A stretch of 64,000 bases of DNA from Nocardioides terrae (GTDB taxonomy: Bacteria; Actinomycetota; Actinomycetes; Propionibacteriales; Nocardioidaceae): positions 124,001 to 188,000 of the forward strand of contig NZ_FOLB01000002.1 in assembly GCF_900112345.1 (NCBI RefSeq), read 5' to 3'. The translations under genes and the position numbers were made by a program. Each line of letters starts with the position of its first letter. The first letter of the stretch is position 1. The notes below the pieces were generated by a model, which saw only the letters and a list, made by a program, of their open reading frames with translations, was not told the origin of the DNA and did no database searches. Shown one piece after another: positions 41,863 through 50,876 of the stretch.

Positions 41863-43623
41863 ATGCCGCCTCCCCTCTCCGACCTGCTGCCCTGGAGCAC
41901 CAGCGACTGGTCCGACGCCTCCATGGGCGAGTGCCTCGCCCTGGGGGCCGAAGCGCTGTGCACCTGGGGTGGCTTCGGGTTCGCCGAGATCCTGGTCCTG
42001 CGCGACGACGCGGTCATCCCCGTGGCCCGGGCCGGCTGGAGTGCCGTCACGGCGAGCGGGGCGTCGTCCGGCACGCTCGGCACCCGCCGACCCATGCAGA
42101 TCCTCGATCGGCTGCTGCCGTCGGGGGCCGGCGGTCTGCAGCACCTGCGCGGCGCCGACGCCGAGGCCGCACGCGCCTGGGCGTCGTACGAGCGGACGGA
42201 GGCGGCGGACGGCGACCTGCTCCTGATGCCGGTCCGAGACCGGACCGATCGCCTGGCCGGCCTCGTCCTGATGGGCCGGCCCACCGGACCGTCGGAGGCC
42301 CTGGAGGAGCGGCTGCCGGGCCTGGAGCGCTACGCCGCCCAGGCCGGACACGTCCTCCTCGTCGCGCTGGAGCGCGAGGCGGCGAGCGAGCGCCTGCGGC
42401 TCGCGGCGGCGGCCCGCCGGGTGCTCGCGCACGCCGCCGACGGCGACTCCCCCGAGGACGTCCTCGCCGACGTGGCCGACGACCTGATCACCGCCTTCCA
42501 GCTCGTCGGCCTCCGGATCAGCGTGTTCGAGGGCGACGAGCGGCGCATCCTCTTCGAGACGACGCCGGTCGGTGCGTTCGACGAGGAGGTCCTGCGCATC
42601 TCCGGCCGCTCGACCGAGTGGCTCTGGGAGCAGCATCTGGTCGGTGTCGTCGGCCGCGACCAGGTGCTCAACTTCAACGGCTCGACCGCCGACCTGGAGC
42701 AGATCCGGGGCGTCGTCCTCGACCTCGACCTCGAGTCGATCCTGCTCGTGCCGCTGGGCGCGGGCAGCGTCTGCCTGGGCGGGATGGCCTTCTTCCGCCC
42801 GGTGGCGGCGGCGCGCTGGACGCGGATGGAGTGCGAGGCGGCCCAGGAGATCGGACGTGATCTCGGCCGGCTGCTCAGCATCCGTCGGGCGCTCCTCGTC
42901 GAGCAGGACGCGGTCGAGGAGCTGCGCGAGCTGGACGTCTACAAGAGCCGTCTGATCGCCACCGTCGCCCACGAGCTCAGGAACCCGATCGCGGTGACCC
43001 GGACCCGGCTCGAGACGCTGGCCGAGCTGGTGGACGGCGCGGACCACGGGGCCGGCGACGCCGGCCAGGCGCTGGACGCGATGAGCCGCGCGGCGGCGAG
43101 GATGTCGCGGCTGGTCGAGGACCTCCTCCTGCTCGCCAAGGCCAGCGACCCCACCGCCGAGGACCACGAGCCCACCGACCTCACACCGCACGTCGTCTCG
43201 ACGGTCCAGCTCGTCCTCGACTCCGCCGACCGGCCGGTAGGCGCGGTCCACCTCGACGTGCCCGACGAACCCGTCGTCGCACCGGTCGACCCGAGCGCGT
43301 TCGAGAAGGTCGTCGCCAACCTGGTCGGCAACGCGGTCAAGTACACGCCGCCGGACCGCGGCGTCCGGGTCTCGCTCCTCCGGCAGGACGGACGCGTCGT
43401 GCTCCGGGTGCGCGACGAAGGCATCGGCATCGCGCCCGAGGACCAGGCGCGGGTCTTCGGCGAGTTCTTCCGCTCCGCCGACCCCGCCGTGCGCCAGCAG
43501 CCCGGCACCGGGCTCGGCCTGGCCATCGTGGAGCGGATCGTCACCAACCACGGCGGGCGCGTCGAGCTCGAGTCCACACCCGGCCGGGGCAGCACCTTCA
43601 CCGTGGTGCTGCCGGCCGGCTGA
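41863..43623 (+). CDS. GAF-domain sensor histidine kinase
   Basis: The third paralogue has 586 residues from ATG 41863 (MPPPLSDLLPWSTSDWSDAS), with tandem GAF regions, His370 in LIATVAHELRNPIAV, and an HATPase domain with NLVGNAVKYT, VRDEGIGIAP, VFGEFFRSA and GTGLGLAIV. An in-frame GTG at 41803 would add 20 residues of unusual composition and I consider it less likely; neither start has a clear Shine-Dalgarno. TACGCT at 41827-41832 could be a -10 box, giving this gene its own promoter. It is 142 bp after the second kinase and in the same direction. Confidence 0.9.
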   Translation: MPPPLSDLLPWSTSDWSDASMGECLALGAEALCTWGGFGFAEILVLRDDAVIPVARAGWSAVTASGASSGTLGTRRPMQILDRLLPSGAGGLQHLRGADAEAARAWASYERTEAADGDLLLMPVRDRTDRLAGLVLMGRPTGPSEALEERLPGLERYAAQAGHVLLVALEREAASERLRLAAAARRVLAHAADGDSPEDVLADVADDLITAFQLVGLRISVFEGDERRILFETTPVGAFDEEVLRISGRSTEWLWEQHLVGVVGRDQVLNFNGSTADLEQIRGVVLDLDLESILLVPLGAGSVCLGGMAFFRPVAAARWTRMECEAAQEIGRDLGRLLSIRRALLVEQDAVEELRELDVYKSRLIATVAHELRNPIAVTRTRLETLAELVDGADHGAGDAGQALDAMSRAAARMSRLVEDLLLLAKASDPTAEDHEPTDLTPHVVSTVQLVLDSADRPVGAVHLDVPDEPVVAPVDPSAFEKVVANLVGNAVKYTPPDRGVRVSLLRQDGRVVLRVRDEGIGIAPEDQARVFGEFFRSADPAVRQQPGTGLGLAIVERIVTNHGGRVELESTPGRGSTFTVVLPAG

Positions 43624-43630
43624 GCGCCTC

Positions 43631-44977
43631 TCAGGCGCCGAGGTTGCGGAGCAGCAGCGTCTCGGCGAGCACCACCTTGGCGAACTCGGCCAGGTGCAGG
43701 CCCTCGTTGGGGCCGTGTGCGCGGGTGTCCGGGTCCTCGACGCCGGTCACCAGCACGCTCGCGGCCGGGAACGCCTCCAGGAACTCGGCGATGAAGGGGA
43801 TCGAACCGCCGACGCCCATGTCGATCGGCGCGGTGCCGTCCCACGCCTCGGTGAAGGCGGCACGCGCGGCGTCGTACGCCGGGCCGCTGGCCTCGAGCGC
43901 GATCGGCTCGCCGGTGTCGACGACCGTCGTCGAGAGCTGCGCACCCCACGGGACGTGGGCCCGCAGGTGCTCCTCGAGCCGTGCGACGGCGTTCGCCGAG
44001 GTGTCGCCGGGTGCGATCCGGATCGTGACGCGCGCGCGGGCCACGGGGCTCAGGGTGTTGGACGCGCCGGCGACCTTCGGGGCGTCGAAGCCGGTGACGG
44101 TGATGGCCGGCTTGGTCCACATCCGCTCGACCATGGAGCCCTCGCCGACCCACTGGACGCCGTCGAGGATGCCGGACTCGGCCGTGAGCCGCTCCTCGGG
44201 GTAGTCGACGTCGGTGGCCGGGCCGCCGACCAGGCCTGCGACGGCCGGGCCGCCATCCGCGGTCCACAGCGTGTCGAGCAGACGGATCAGGCCCATGATG
44301 GCGTCCGGGGCGAGGCCGCCCCACATGCCGGAGTGGACGGCGTGGTCGAGGGTGCGCAGCTCGACGTCGACGCGGATCAGGCCGCGCAGGCTCGTGGTCA
44401 GAGCCGGGACGCCGATGTCCCAGTTGCCGGAGTCGGCGATGACGATGACGTCGGCGCGCAGGTCGTCCTGGAACTGCTCGAGCAGCTGGGGCAGCGTCGC
44501 CGAGGCGACCTCCTCCTCGCCCTCGATGAAGAGCCGGACCGTGACCGGCAGGTCGTCACCCAGCGCCCGGAGCGCGCCGAGGTGAGCGGCGATGCCGGCC
44601 TTGTCGTCGGCCGCGCCGCGCCCGTAGAGCCGGTCGCCACGGACGGTGGGCTCGAACGGCGCCGTCTCCCAGTCCGCGTGGTCGTTCTCGGGCTGCACGT
44701 CGTGGTGGGCGTAGAGCAGCACCGTCGGCGCGCCCTCGGGGCCCTTCTTCTCACCGATCACCGCGGGCGGCGCCCCGTCGAAGGCGCGCACGATCCGGGC
44801 GTCGACGCCCTCCGCGACGAAGAGCTCGAGCGTCTTCTCCGCACTCTTCTCGACCTCGCCGAGCCGCTCGGGGTCGGCGCTGACCGACTCGATCCGGACG
44901 AGGTCCTTGAGGTCCTCGAGCAGCGTGGGAAGGAGCGCGTCGACGCGACCGCCGAGGTCGGTGGGGTTCGAGGTCAT
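43631..44977 (-). CDS. M20-family dipeptidase/metallopeptidase
   Basis: The 448-residue enzyme has the M20 metal-binding order: LYAHHDVQPE (His and catalytic Asp), GRGAADDKAGI (bridging Asp), EGEEEVAS (catalytic Glu pair), VIADSGNW and, near the end, the GVGGSIPFIAEF and HGPNEGLH region with the last His. The lid/dimer domain occupies about residues 195-350. It should bind two zinc ions and cleave dipeptides or related amides in the cytoplasm. It converges on the kinase gene with a 7-bp gap. Confidence 0.92.
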   Translation of the reverse strand: MTSNPTDLGGRVDALLPTLLEDLKDLVRIESVSADPERLGEVEKSAEKTLELFVAEGVDARIVRAFDGAPPAVIGEKKGPEGAPTVLLYAHHDVQPENDHADWETAPFEPTVRGDRLYGRGAADDKAGIAAHLGALRALGDDLPVTVRLFIEGEEEVASATLPQLLEQFQDDLRADVIVIADSGNWDIGVPALTTSLRGLIRVDVELRTLDHAVHSGMWGGLAPDAIMGLIRLLDTLWTADGGPAVAGLVGGPATDVDYPEERLTAESGILDGVQWVGEGSMVERMWTKPAITVTGFDAPKVAGASNTLSPVARARVTIRIAPGDTSANAVARLEEHLRAHVPWGAQLSTTVVDTGEPIALEASGPAYDAARAAFTEAWDGTAPIDMGVGGSIPFIAEFLEAFPAASVLVTGVEDPDTRAHGPNEGLHLAEFAKVVLAETLLLRNLGA

Positions 44978-45022
44978 GGCCTCAGATTATTCGGAGCCCT
45001 CCCGTCGGCCACATGGCGGCCC

Positions 45023-45379
45023 TCAGAGAGGCAGGTACGCCGTCAGGTCGGTGCGCTCCCCGCTCGCACTCACCCGCCCGGCAGCCACCGCATCCCGCCA
45101 GGCGACCTGCCCGGACGCGACGCTGATCCAGGTCTCGGCGTCGGTCTCGACGACGGCCGGAGGGGTGCCCCGGGTGTGGCGCACCCCCTCGATGCACTGG
45201 ACCGCGGCGTACGGCGGGACGCGCACCTCGACGCTGCGCCCCGGCGCCTTGGCCTCCAGCAGGGCGAGGTAGTGCTTGGTCAGCAGCCGCAGGTCGGCCT
45301 TGTCCGCGCCGCCAGCACGGACGTGGGCGAGAGCGGCCGAGACTTCGGCGGGATCTGCAGGTCTGAGGCGCGCGGGCAC
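45023..45379 (-). CDS. sterol-carrier-family (SCP2-like) small protein
   Basis: The 118-residue protein opens MPARLRPADPAEVSAALAHV and carries VEVRVPPYAAVQCIEGVRHTRGTPPAVVETDAETWISVASGQ. This pattern belongs to a small actinobacterial SCP2-like family found near purine genes (Rv0807 region in mycobacteria). SCP2 folds bind hydrophobic ligands; no ligand is known for this subgroup. GTG 45379 is leaderless, with TAGGGT 6 nt upstream on the minus strand. It diverges from the AIM24 gene with 22 bp between starts. Confidence 0.82.
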   Translation of the reverse strand: MPARLRPADPAEVSAALAHVRAGGADKADLRLLTKHYLALLEAKAPGRSVEVRVPPYAAVQCIEGVRHTRGTPPAVVETDAETWISVASGQVAWRDAVAAGRVSASGERTDLTAYLPL

Positions 45380-45385
45380 CCGACA

Positions 45386-45395
45386 ACCCTAGGCT
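45386..45395. promoter_or_regulatory. overlapping divergent -10 boxes for two leaderless genes
   Basis: Minus-strand TAGGGT (45391-45386) is 6 nt before GTG 45379. Plus-strand TAGGCT (45390-45395) is 6 nt before ATG 45402. The two boxes share the TA at 45390-45391, within the palindrome CCTAGG. Confidence 0.62.
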
Positions 45396-45401
45396 GGCGC
45401 G

Positions 45402-46109
45402 ATGCAGAGCGATCTCTTCGGCCAGGCCAACCTCGAGGTGGAGGGCGGCCGCTTCATGCTCCAGAACCCCCAGCTGCTGCGGGTCTCCCTCGGCCCCGAC
45501 GTCTTGTCCGTCAAGGGCGCGATGGTGGCCTACCAGGGCCAGATCCGCTTCGACCACGAGAAAGCGGGCAGCGTCGGCAAGCTGCTCAAGAAGATCGTCA
45601 CCTCTGAGGACGTCCCGCTGATGCGCGTCTCCGGGCAGGGCGAGGTGTTCTTCGCACACGACGCCGGCTTCGTCTACGTGATCGACCTGGCCGGCGACGC
45701 GATCAGCGTCAACGGCCGCAACCTGCTCGCCTTCGACGCCGGTCTGACCTGGGACATCAACCGCGTGCAGGGCGCCGGCATGATGGCCGGCGGGCTGTTC
45801 AACACCACCGTCTCCGGGACCGGGCCGGTCGCGCTGTGCACCGTCGGCTCGCCGGTCGTCCTGGACTGCACCCAGCAGCCGACGTACGTCGACGTGCAGT
45901 CCTGCGTCGCCTGGTCGGCCAACCTCGTCCCGCAGGTCGTGTCGAGCATGAACATGAAGTCACTGCTGCGCGGCGGCTCGGGCGAGGCGTTCCAGTACTC
46001 CTTCCACGGCCCCGGCTTCGTCGTCGTGCAGCCCTCGGAGTGGGCGCCGATCACGCAGGGTCAGTCCCGCGGCGGCTCCGGCGGCATCATCGGCGACCTC
46101 TTCAGCTGA
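45402..46109 (+). CDS. AIM24-family protein
   Basis: The 235-residue protein is beta-rich and matches the AIM24 family: LRVSLGPDVLSVKGAMVAYQGQIRF near the start, GQGEVFFAHDAGFVYVIDL in the middle, AFDAGLTWDINRVQGAGMMAGG, and a Gly-rich end. The yeast namesake affects mitochondrial inner-membrane organisation; bacterial members have no firm function. The ATG is leaderless. It converges with purL at a 12-bp gap. Confidence 0.9.
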   Translation: MQSDLFGQANLEVEGGRFMLQNPQLLRVSLGPDVLSVKGAMVAYQGQIRFDHEKAGSVGKLLKKIVTSEDVPLMRVSGQGEVFFAHDAGFVYVIDLAGDAISVNGRNLLAFDAGLTWDINRVQGAGMMAGGLFNTTVSGTGPVALCTVGSPVVLDCTQQPTYVDVQSCVAWSANLVPQVVSSMNMKSLLRGGSGEAFQYSFHGPGFVVVQPSEWAPITQGQSRGGSGGIIGDLFS

Positions 46110-46121
46110 GCCGAGTCGGCG

Positions 46122-48440
46122 TCAGGCGTCGGGGGTGAACTCCGCGTTGAGGGCGTCGGGGAGGGTGGCCCGCCAGGCCTCGGCGAGCTCGGCGACCGGG
46201 ACCTCGAACTGGCCCTCGACCTTGATGAGGTCGCCGCCGGTCACGCCGATCTCGGTCACCACGACGCCGTGCTCGGAGGCGAGGCGCAGCAGCGCGTCGC
46301 CGTCGTGCAGGTGGGTGGTGACCAGGACCCGGCCGGCGGACTCGGCGAAGAGCGCGACGAACGGGTCGGCGTAGGCAGGAGCGAGGGCGATCTCGGCACC
46401 GATCCCGGACTGGATCGCCGACTCGGCGAGCGCCTGGGAGAGGCCGCCGTCGGACAGGTCGTGGGCCGAGGTGACGACGCCGGCAGCGGCGCGCAGCAGA
46501 GCGCCCAGCGCCTTCTCCCCGGCCAGGTCGACCCGCGGCGGGAGGCCACCGAGGTGACCGTGCACGACGTGCGCCCACTCGGACCCGGAGAGCTCCTCAC
46601 GGGTCTCGCCGAGCACGAAGACGCGCTCGCCGGGAGCGACGAACCGCGAGGGGGTACGCCGGGTGACGTCGTCGATGACACCCAGCACCGCGACGACCGG
46701 CGTCGGCAGGATGGCGACGTCGCCGGTCTGGTTGTAGAGCGACACGTTGCCGCCGGTGACCGGGACGCCGAGCTCGAGGCAGGCGTCCTTGAGGCCGCGG
46801 CAGGCCTCGGCGAACTGCCACATGACCGCGGGGTCCTCCGGCGAGCCGAAGTTGAGGCAGTCCGAGACCGCGAGCGGGATGGCGCCGACGGTCGCGACGT
46901 TGCGGTAGGACTCGGCGAGGGCGAGCTGTGCGCCGGCGTACGGGTCGAGCTTGGCGTAGCGACCGTTGCCGTCGGTGGAGATGGCGACGCCGAGGTTGGT
47001 GGACTCGTCGACGCGGATCATGCCGCTGTCGGCGGGTGAGGCGAGCACGGTGTTGCCGCGGACGTAGTGGTCGTACTGCTGGGTGATCCAGGACTTGTCG
47101 CAGAGGTTGGGCGACGCGACGAGGGTCAGCCAGGTCGAGCGCAGCTCCTCGGGGGTCGACGGGCGCGCCAGGGCCTCGGCGGCGTCGGCCTGGAGGCCGT
47201 CCTGCCAGTCGGGGCGCGCGAGCGGACGCTCGTAGACCGGGCCCTCGTGGGCGACGGTGCGCGGGTCGACGTCGACGATCGTCTCGCCGCTCCAGTCGAT
47301 GACGAGGCGGCCGTCGCCGGTGACGGTGCCGATGGTCGCGGCCTCGACGTCCCACTTGGCACAGATCGCCATGAACGTCGCCTCGTCCTCGGGCGCGACG
47401 ACGGCCATCATCCGCTCCTGCGACTCGCTCATGAGGATCTCCTCGGGAGCGAGCGTGGCGTCGCGCAGCGGGACCTTGGTCAGCTCGACGTGCATGCCGC
47501 CGTCACCGGCCGCGGCCAGCTCGGAGGTCGCGCACGAGATCCCGGCGGCGCCGAAGTCCTGGATGCCGCGGACGATCCCCGAGGCGAAGAGCTCGAGCGT
47601 GCACTCGATGAGGAGCTTCTCCATGAAGGGGTCACCGACCTGGACCGACGGTCGCTTCGCCGGCCCGTCCTCGTCGAACTCGACCGACGCCAGGATGGAG
47701 GCGCCGCCGATCCCGTCCCCCCCGGTGCGGGCGCCGTACATGATCACGAGGTTGCCCGCGCCGGACGCCTTGGCCAGGTGGAGGTCCTCGTGCTTGAGAA
47801 CGCCGACGGCGAGCGCGTTGACGAGCGGGTTGCCGAGGTAGGTCTCGTCGAAGACGGCCTCGCCACCGATGTTGGGCAGGCCGAGGCAGTTGCCGTAGCC
47901 GCCGACGCCGGCCACGATCCCGGGCAGCACCCGGTGGGTGTCGGGCTCGGAGAGCGGGCCGAAGCGGAGCGGGTCCATGACGGCCACCGGGCGCGCGCCC
48001 ATCGCGAGGATGTCGCGGACGATGCCGCCGATGCCCGTCGCGGCGCCCTGGTAGGGCTCGACGTAGGACGGGTGGTTGTGCGACTCGATCTTGAACGTGA
48101 CCGCGTAGCCCTGACCGACGTCGATCACGCCCGCGTTCTCGCCGATCCCGGCGAGCATCCGGCCGGCGGCACCCGGGTCAGATCGCTGCTGCTGAGCGAT
48201 CGAGTCCGCCAGCTCGCCGAACTGGCGCAGATGCACCTTGGAGGACTTGTAGGAGCAGTGCTCGCTCCACATGACGGAGTACATCGCCAGCTCGGCGCCG
48301 GTCGGGCGGCGGCCGAGGATCTTCCTGATGGCGTCGTACTCGTCCGACTTCAGGCCGAGCTCGGCCCAGGGCTGCGCCCGGTCGGGGTCTTCGCTGGCGG
48401 CTGCGACGGTGTCGAGGGCGATGATCGGGGCCGAGGTCAC
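46122..48440 (-). CDS. purL: phosphoribosylformylglycinamidine synthase subunit PurL
   Basis: The 772-residue synthetase subunit converts FGAR to FGAM with ATP and ammonia delivered by PurQ, using PurS as an adaptor. It is the small PurL without a fused glutaminase. Signatures are [59 protein letters not shown] and [22 protein letters not shown] 48440 is chosen because TAGGAT lies 8 nt upstream and the product then has family length; a longer frame from 48746 is only a chance open frame across the tetR end. purQ and purS lie about 4 kb away, in the same direction. Confidence 0.96.
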   Translation of the reverse strand: MTSAPIIALDTVAAASEDPDRAQPWAELGLKSDEYDAIRKILGRRPTGAELAMYSVMWSEHCSYKSSKVHLRQFGELADSIAQQQRSDPGAAGRMLAGIGENAGVIDVGQGYAVTFKIESHNHPSYVEPYQGAATGIGGIVRDILAMGARPVAVMDPLRFGPLSEPDTHRVLPGIVAGVGGYGNCLGLPNIGGEAVFDETYLGNPLVNALAVGVLKHEDLHLAKASGAGNLVIMYGARTGGDGIGGASILASVEFDEDGPAKRPSVQVGDPFMEKLLIECTLELFASGIVRGIQDFGAAGISCATSELAAAGDGGMHVELTKVPLRDATLAPEEILMSESQERMMAVVAPEDEATFMAICAKWDVEAATIGTVTGDGRLVIDWSGETIVDVDPRTVAHEGPVYERPLARPDWQDGLQADAAEALARPSTPEELRSTWLTLVASPNLCDKSWITQQYDHYVRGNTVLASPADSGMIRVDESTNLGVAISTDGNGRYAKLDPYAGAQLALAESYRNVATVGAIPLAVSDCLNFGSPEDPAVMWQFAEACRGLKDACLELGVPVTGGNVSLYNQTGDVAILPTPVVAVLGVIDDVTRRTPSRFVAPGERVFVLGETREELSGSEWAHVVHGHLGGLPPRVDLAGEKALGALLRAAAGVVTSAHDLSDGGLSQALAESAIQSGIGAEIALAPAYADPFVALFAESAGRVLVTTHLHDGDALLRLASEHGVVVTEIGVTGGDLIKVEGQFEVPVAELAEAWRATLPDALNAEFTPDA

Positions 48441-48448
48441 GGACGGCG

Positions 48449-48454
48449 ATCCTA
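48449..48454 (-). promoter_or_regulatory. -10 box of leaderless purL
   Basis: TAGGAT on the minus strand is followed by 8 nt and GTG 48440. Confidence 0.6.
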
Positions 48455-48522
48455 CCGGCGCGGGGCGCGTTCCCCGAGTCGCCGACGAGCGGTGGACGCC
48501 CCGCCCGGACCGAGAGGCAGCC

Positions 48523-49071
48523 TCAGCGCAGGACGCCGTCGGCGACGACCTCGAGCATCGGCCGCACGGCCTCGGGCGGCAGGTTGCCCTGGTCGGCGAC
48601 GCTGGCGATGCCGCCGATGAGCCGGAGCACCTCGAGCGCCTCCACGTTGGGGCGTACGGCGCCCTCGGACCGCAGCGAGTCGATGACCTTCGCGTTGGCG
48701 GTCGAGTAGGTCTGACACTTGTTCGCCATCGGGGACGTGGCGTCACCCAGCGCGGCCGTGATCTTGGCGGCCACTCCCTTGTGGACGGTCAGCCGGGCGG
48801 CGTACTCCTCGAACCAGGCCATCAGCCGGTCGCGGGCGTCGCCCTCGTGCGCGAGCGCCTTCTCGGCGGACTCGTTGACGCTGGCGATCCAGTTCTGCAT
48901 CACCGCGTCGATGAGCGCCTCCCGGGTCGGGAAGTGCCGGTAGAGGGTGCCCGGGCCGACGCCCGCCTGCTTGGCGATGTCGTCCAGCGGGGCGTCGTAG
49001 CCCTTCGAACGGAAGGTCGCGCCTGCCACCTCGACGATCCTGTCGAAGTTGCGCTTCGCGTCAGCGCGCAT
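48523..49071 (-). CDS. TetR-family transcriptional repressor
   Basis: The 182-residue protein has a TetR helix-turn-helix near residues 28-50 ([29 protein letters not shown]) and an all-helical ligand domain. It starts at ATG 49071 with AAGGAG close upstream. It diverges from an MFS transporter gene, and a 17-bp palindrome lies in that gene's promoter spacer. The likely circuit is repression of the exporter until a drug or metabolite binds the regulator. Confidence 0.92.
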   Translation of the reverse strand: MRADAKRNFDRIVEVAGATFRSKGYDAPLDDIAKQAGVGPGTLYRHFPTREALIDAVMQNWIASVNESAEKALAHEGDARDRLMAWFEEYAARLTVHKGVAAKITAALGDATSPMANKCQTYSTANAKVIDSLRSEGAVRPNVEALEVLRLIGGIASVADQGNLPPEAVRPMLEVVADGVLR

Positions 49072-49129
49072 GTCGCTCCTTCCGAAGCCGGCCGGTCCTG
49101 GCTCTGTCGAGACGTCAGGAAAATACTAC

Positions 49130-49158
49130 TTGCTAAACGGAGACAGTCTCCGTATCGT
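49130..49158 (+). promoter_or_regulatory. MFS promoter with a TetR-type operator in its spacer
   Basis: TTGCTA (49130-49135) and TATCGT (49153-49158) are separated by 17 bp. ACGGAGACAGTCTCCGT (49137-49153) is a perfect palindrome around one central base and fills that spacer. A minus-strand TAGTAT (49128-49123) could be the -10 box of the tetR gene, so one operator may control both. Confidence 0.75.
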
Positions 49159-49231
49159 TGTGAAGGTAACCGGAGTCATCCTCCGGAACAGTCTACGTCG
49201 GCCTACCAGGCCAGAACAGGACAAACCCCAG

Positions 49232-50677
49232 ATGTCTTCCACTGTGATCTCGCGCGCCCCGAACGGGGCGCACCTCCCGACCGAGCTGCCGCCGAACGCC
49301 GGACGCGCCGCCACCGGCATCGCGATCGTGCTCACCGCCCAGCTCATGCTCATCCTCGACGCCGCCGTCATGAACGTCGCGCTCCCGCGCATCGGCGCCG
49401 ACCTCTCCTTCGGGCCCGCCTCACTGTCGTGGGTCCTCAACGGCTACACCGTCGCCTTCGGCGGCCTGCTGCTCCTCGGTGGCCGGATCGGCGACGTGTT
49501 CGGCCGTCGCCGCACCTTCTGGGGCGGCCTGGCGGTCTTCACGCTCTTCTCCCTGATCGGCGGCTTCGCCACCTCGCCGGAGATGCTCGTGGCCGCCCGC
49601 GCACTGCAGGGCGTCGGCGCCGCGATGGCCGCGCCGTCGGTGCTGGCCCTCCTGACGACCAGCGCCCCCGACGAGGCCGCCCGCAACCGGGCGCTCGCTC
49701 TGTTCGCCGCCGTCTCCTCGGGCGGTGCCACCATCGGCCTGCTGCTCGGTGGCATCCTCACCGACCTGGGGTCGTGGCGCTGGACGATGTTCATCAACGT
49801 CCCCATCGGTATCGCCGTTCTGGCCACCGTCCGTCGCTTCGTCGACGAGACGCCGCGCCGTCCGGGCCGCTTCGACTTCGTCGGGGCGATCGCGGCGACC
49901 GGCGCCGCCGTCAGCGTGGTCTGGGCGCTCATCGGCGCTCCCGAGCACGGCTGGGACTCGCTCCGCACCATCGGCGGGCTGCTGGTCGGCGCGCTCCTGG
50001 TGGCGCTCCTCGCCGTCACCGAGGCCCGGCACGCCCACCCGCTGCTGCGCCCGTCGCTGCTGCGCAGCCGGCGGCGCGTCACCGGCCTGATCGCGACCGC
50101 GACCATGGTCGGCGCCCAGTTCCCGCTGTTCTTCCTCGGTGTGCAGTACCTCGAGGACCAGCGCGGCTTCGGCCCGGTCGAGACCGGCCTGGCGTTCCTG
50201 CCCGTGTCGCTCGGGATCTTCGCGGTCTCCCGCCTCGCGCCGCGCCTCGTCGCGCGGTTCGGGCCCGCCCGGCTCGTGATGGTCGGCACCGCCGGCATCG
50301 GGCTGAGCTCCTACCTGCTCTCGGGCCTCGACGGGACCGGGTCCTACTGGGCGACGGTGTTCGTGCCGTTCCTGATCAACGGGGTCTCGGCCGGCCTGTC
50401 GTTCATGCCGCTGACCGTCCTCATCCTCACCGACGTCGAGCCGGAGCACGCCGGCTCCGCCTCGGGCCTGCTCCAGACGATGCAGCAGCTCGGCGGCTCG
50501 GTCGGCCTCGCCGTGGTGGCCTCGGTCTACGCAGCGAACGCCGAGCCGGGGTCGTTCATGCCGGGGGTCCAGGAGGCGTTCCTCGCCTCGGTCGCGATGG
50601 CGGCGATCGCCTGCGTCGCGGCGGGCTCGCTCGTCGTACGCCGTCCGCAGACCGTGCCGGTGGCCCAGCTCGACTGA
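49232..50677 (+). CDS. MFS drug exporter, DHA2 (EmrB/QacA) type
   Basis: The 481-residue protein has about 14 membrane helices and the DHA2 markers: LDAAVMNVALPRIGADL in helix 1 (Asp for proton coupling), GGRIGDVFGRRRTFWGG (motif A) and GAAMAAPSVLALLTT (motif C region). It should export drugs or toxic metabolites by proton antiport. I chose ATG 49232 (MSSTVISRAPNGAH); an in-frame frame to 49049 would cover the operator. Expression is probably set by the divergent TetR-family protein. Confidence 0.92.
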   Translation: MSSTVISRAPNGAHLPTELPPNAGRAATGIAIVLTAQLMLILDAAVMNVALPRIGADLSFGPASLSWVLNGYTVAFGGLLLLGGRIGDVFGRRRTFWGGLAVFTLFSLIGGFATSPEMLVAARALQGVGAAMAAPSVLALLTTSAPDEAARNRALALFAAVSSGGATIGLLLGGILTDLGSWRWTMFINVPIGIAVLATVRRFVDETPRRPGRFDFVGAIAATGAAVSVVWALIGAPEHGWDSLRTIGGLLVGALLVALLAVTEARHAHPLLRPSLLRSRRRVTGLIATATMVGAQFPLFFLGVQYLEDQRGFGPVETGLAFLPVSLGIFAVSRLAPRLVARFGPARLVMVGTAGIGLSSYLLSGLDGTGSYWATVFVPFLINGVSAGLSFMPLTVLILTDVEPEHAGSASGLLQTMQQLGGSVGLAVVASVYAANAEPGSFMPGVQEAFLASVAMAAIACVAAGSLVVRRPQTVPVAQLD

Positions 50678-50692
50678 CCCCCGACCGACCGA

Positions 50693-50774
50693 CGAGTCGG
50701 CAGAAGTTCGCCCACCCTTGCGAACTTCTGCCGACTCGGCGCGTCTGTGGAGCGAGAGCTTCTGCCGGCTCGGC
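50693..50774. repeat. intergenic inverted plus direct repeat of a 20-bp motif
   Basis: A perfect 19-bp stem is formed by 50693-50711 and 50720-50738 with an 8-nt loop. The right arm GAACTTCTGCCGACTCGGCG (50722-50741) is followed by a near-copy GAGCTTCTGCCGGCTCGGCG (50755-50774, two mismatches). The hairpin starts 16 bp after the MFS stop, so it may act as its terminator. Three related copies suggest a small interspersed repeat. Confidence 0.7.
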
Positions 50775-50778
50775 GAAT

Positions 50779-50840
50779 TACAGATCTGTAGTTATCTGTG
50801 ACCTCTGTGACTGGTGTGAAAACTGTGGTTATGGTGACTC
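50779..50840 (+). promoter_or_regulatory. palindrome and 9-bp direct repeats before the DUF1906 gene
   Basis: TACAGATCTGTA (50779-50790) is a perfect palindrome. From 50796 to 50840 five 9-bp units follow in register: CTGTGACCT, CTGTGACTG, GTGTGAAAA, CTGTGGTTA and TGGTGACTC. The core TGTGA recurs once per 9 bp. These probably bind one or more regulators of the gene at 50877. The factor is unknown. Confidence 0.5.
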
Positions 50841-50876
50841 GGCCGCAGCCCCCGAGAAGCACCCCGGAGAACCCAG

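Noticed and set aside
38014..42284. Long minus-strand open frames across the GAF kinases
   Set aside because: They are mirror frames of high-GC coding DNA. The plus-strand frames contain full GAF, HisKA and HATPase motifs, while the reverse products show none.
50779..50876. Possible c-di-AMP (ydaO-type) riboswitch before the DUF1906 gene
   Set aside because: Such riboswitches precede many actinobacterial wall-hydrolase genes, but the space is under 100 nt and I do not find the conserved junction sequences.
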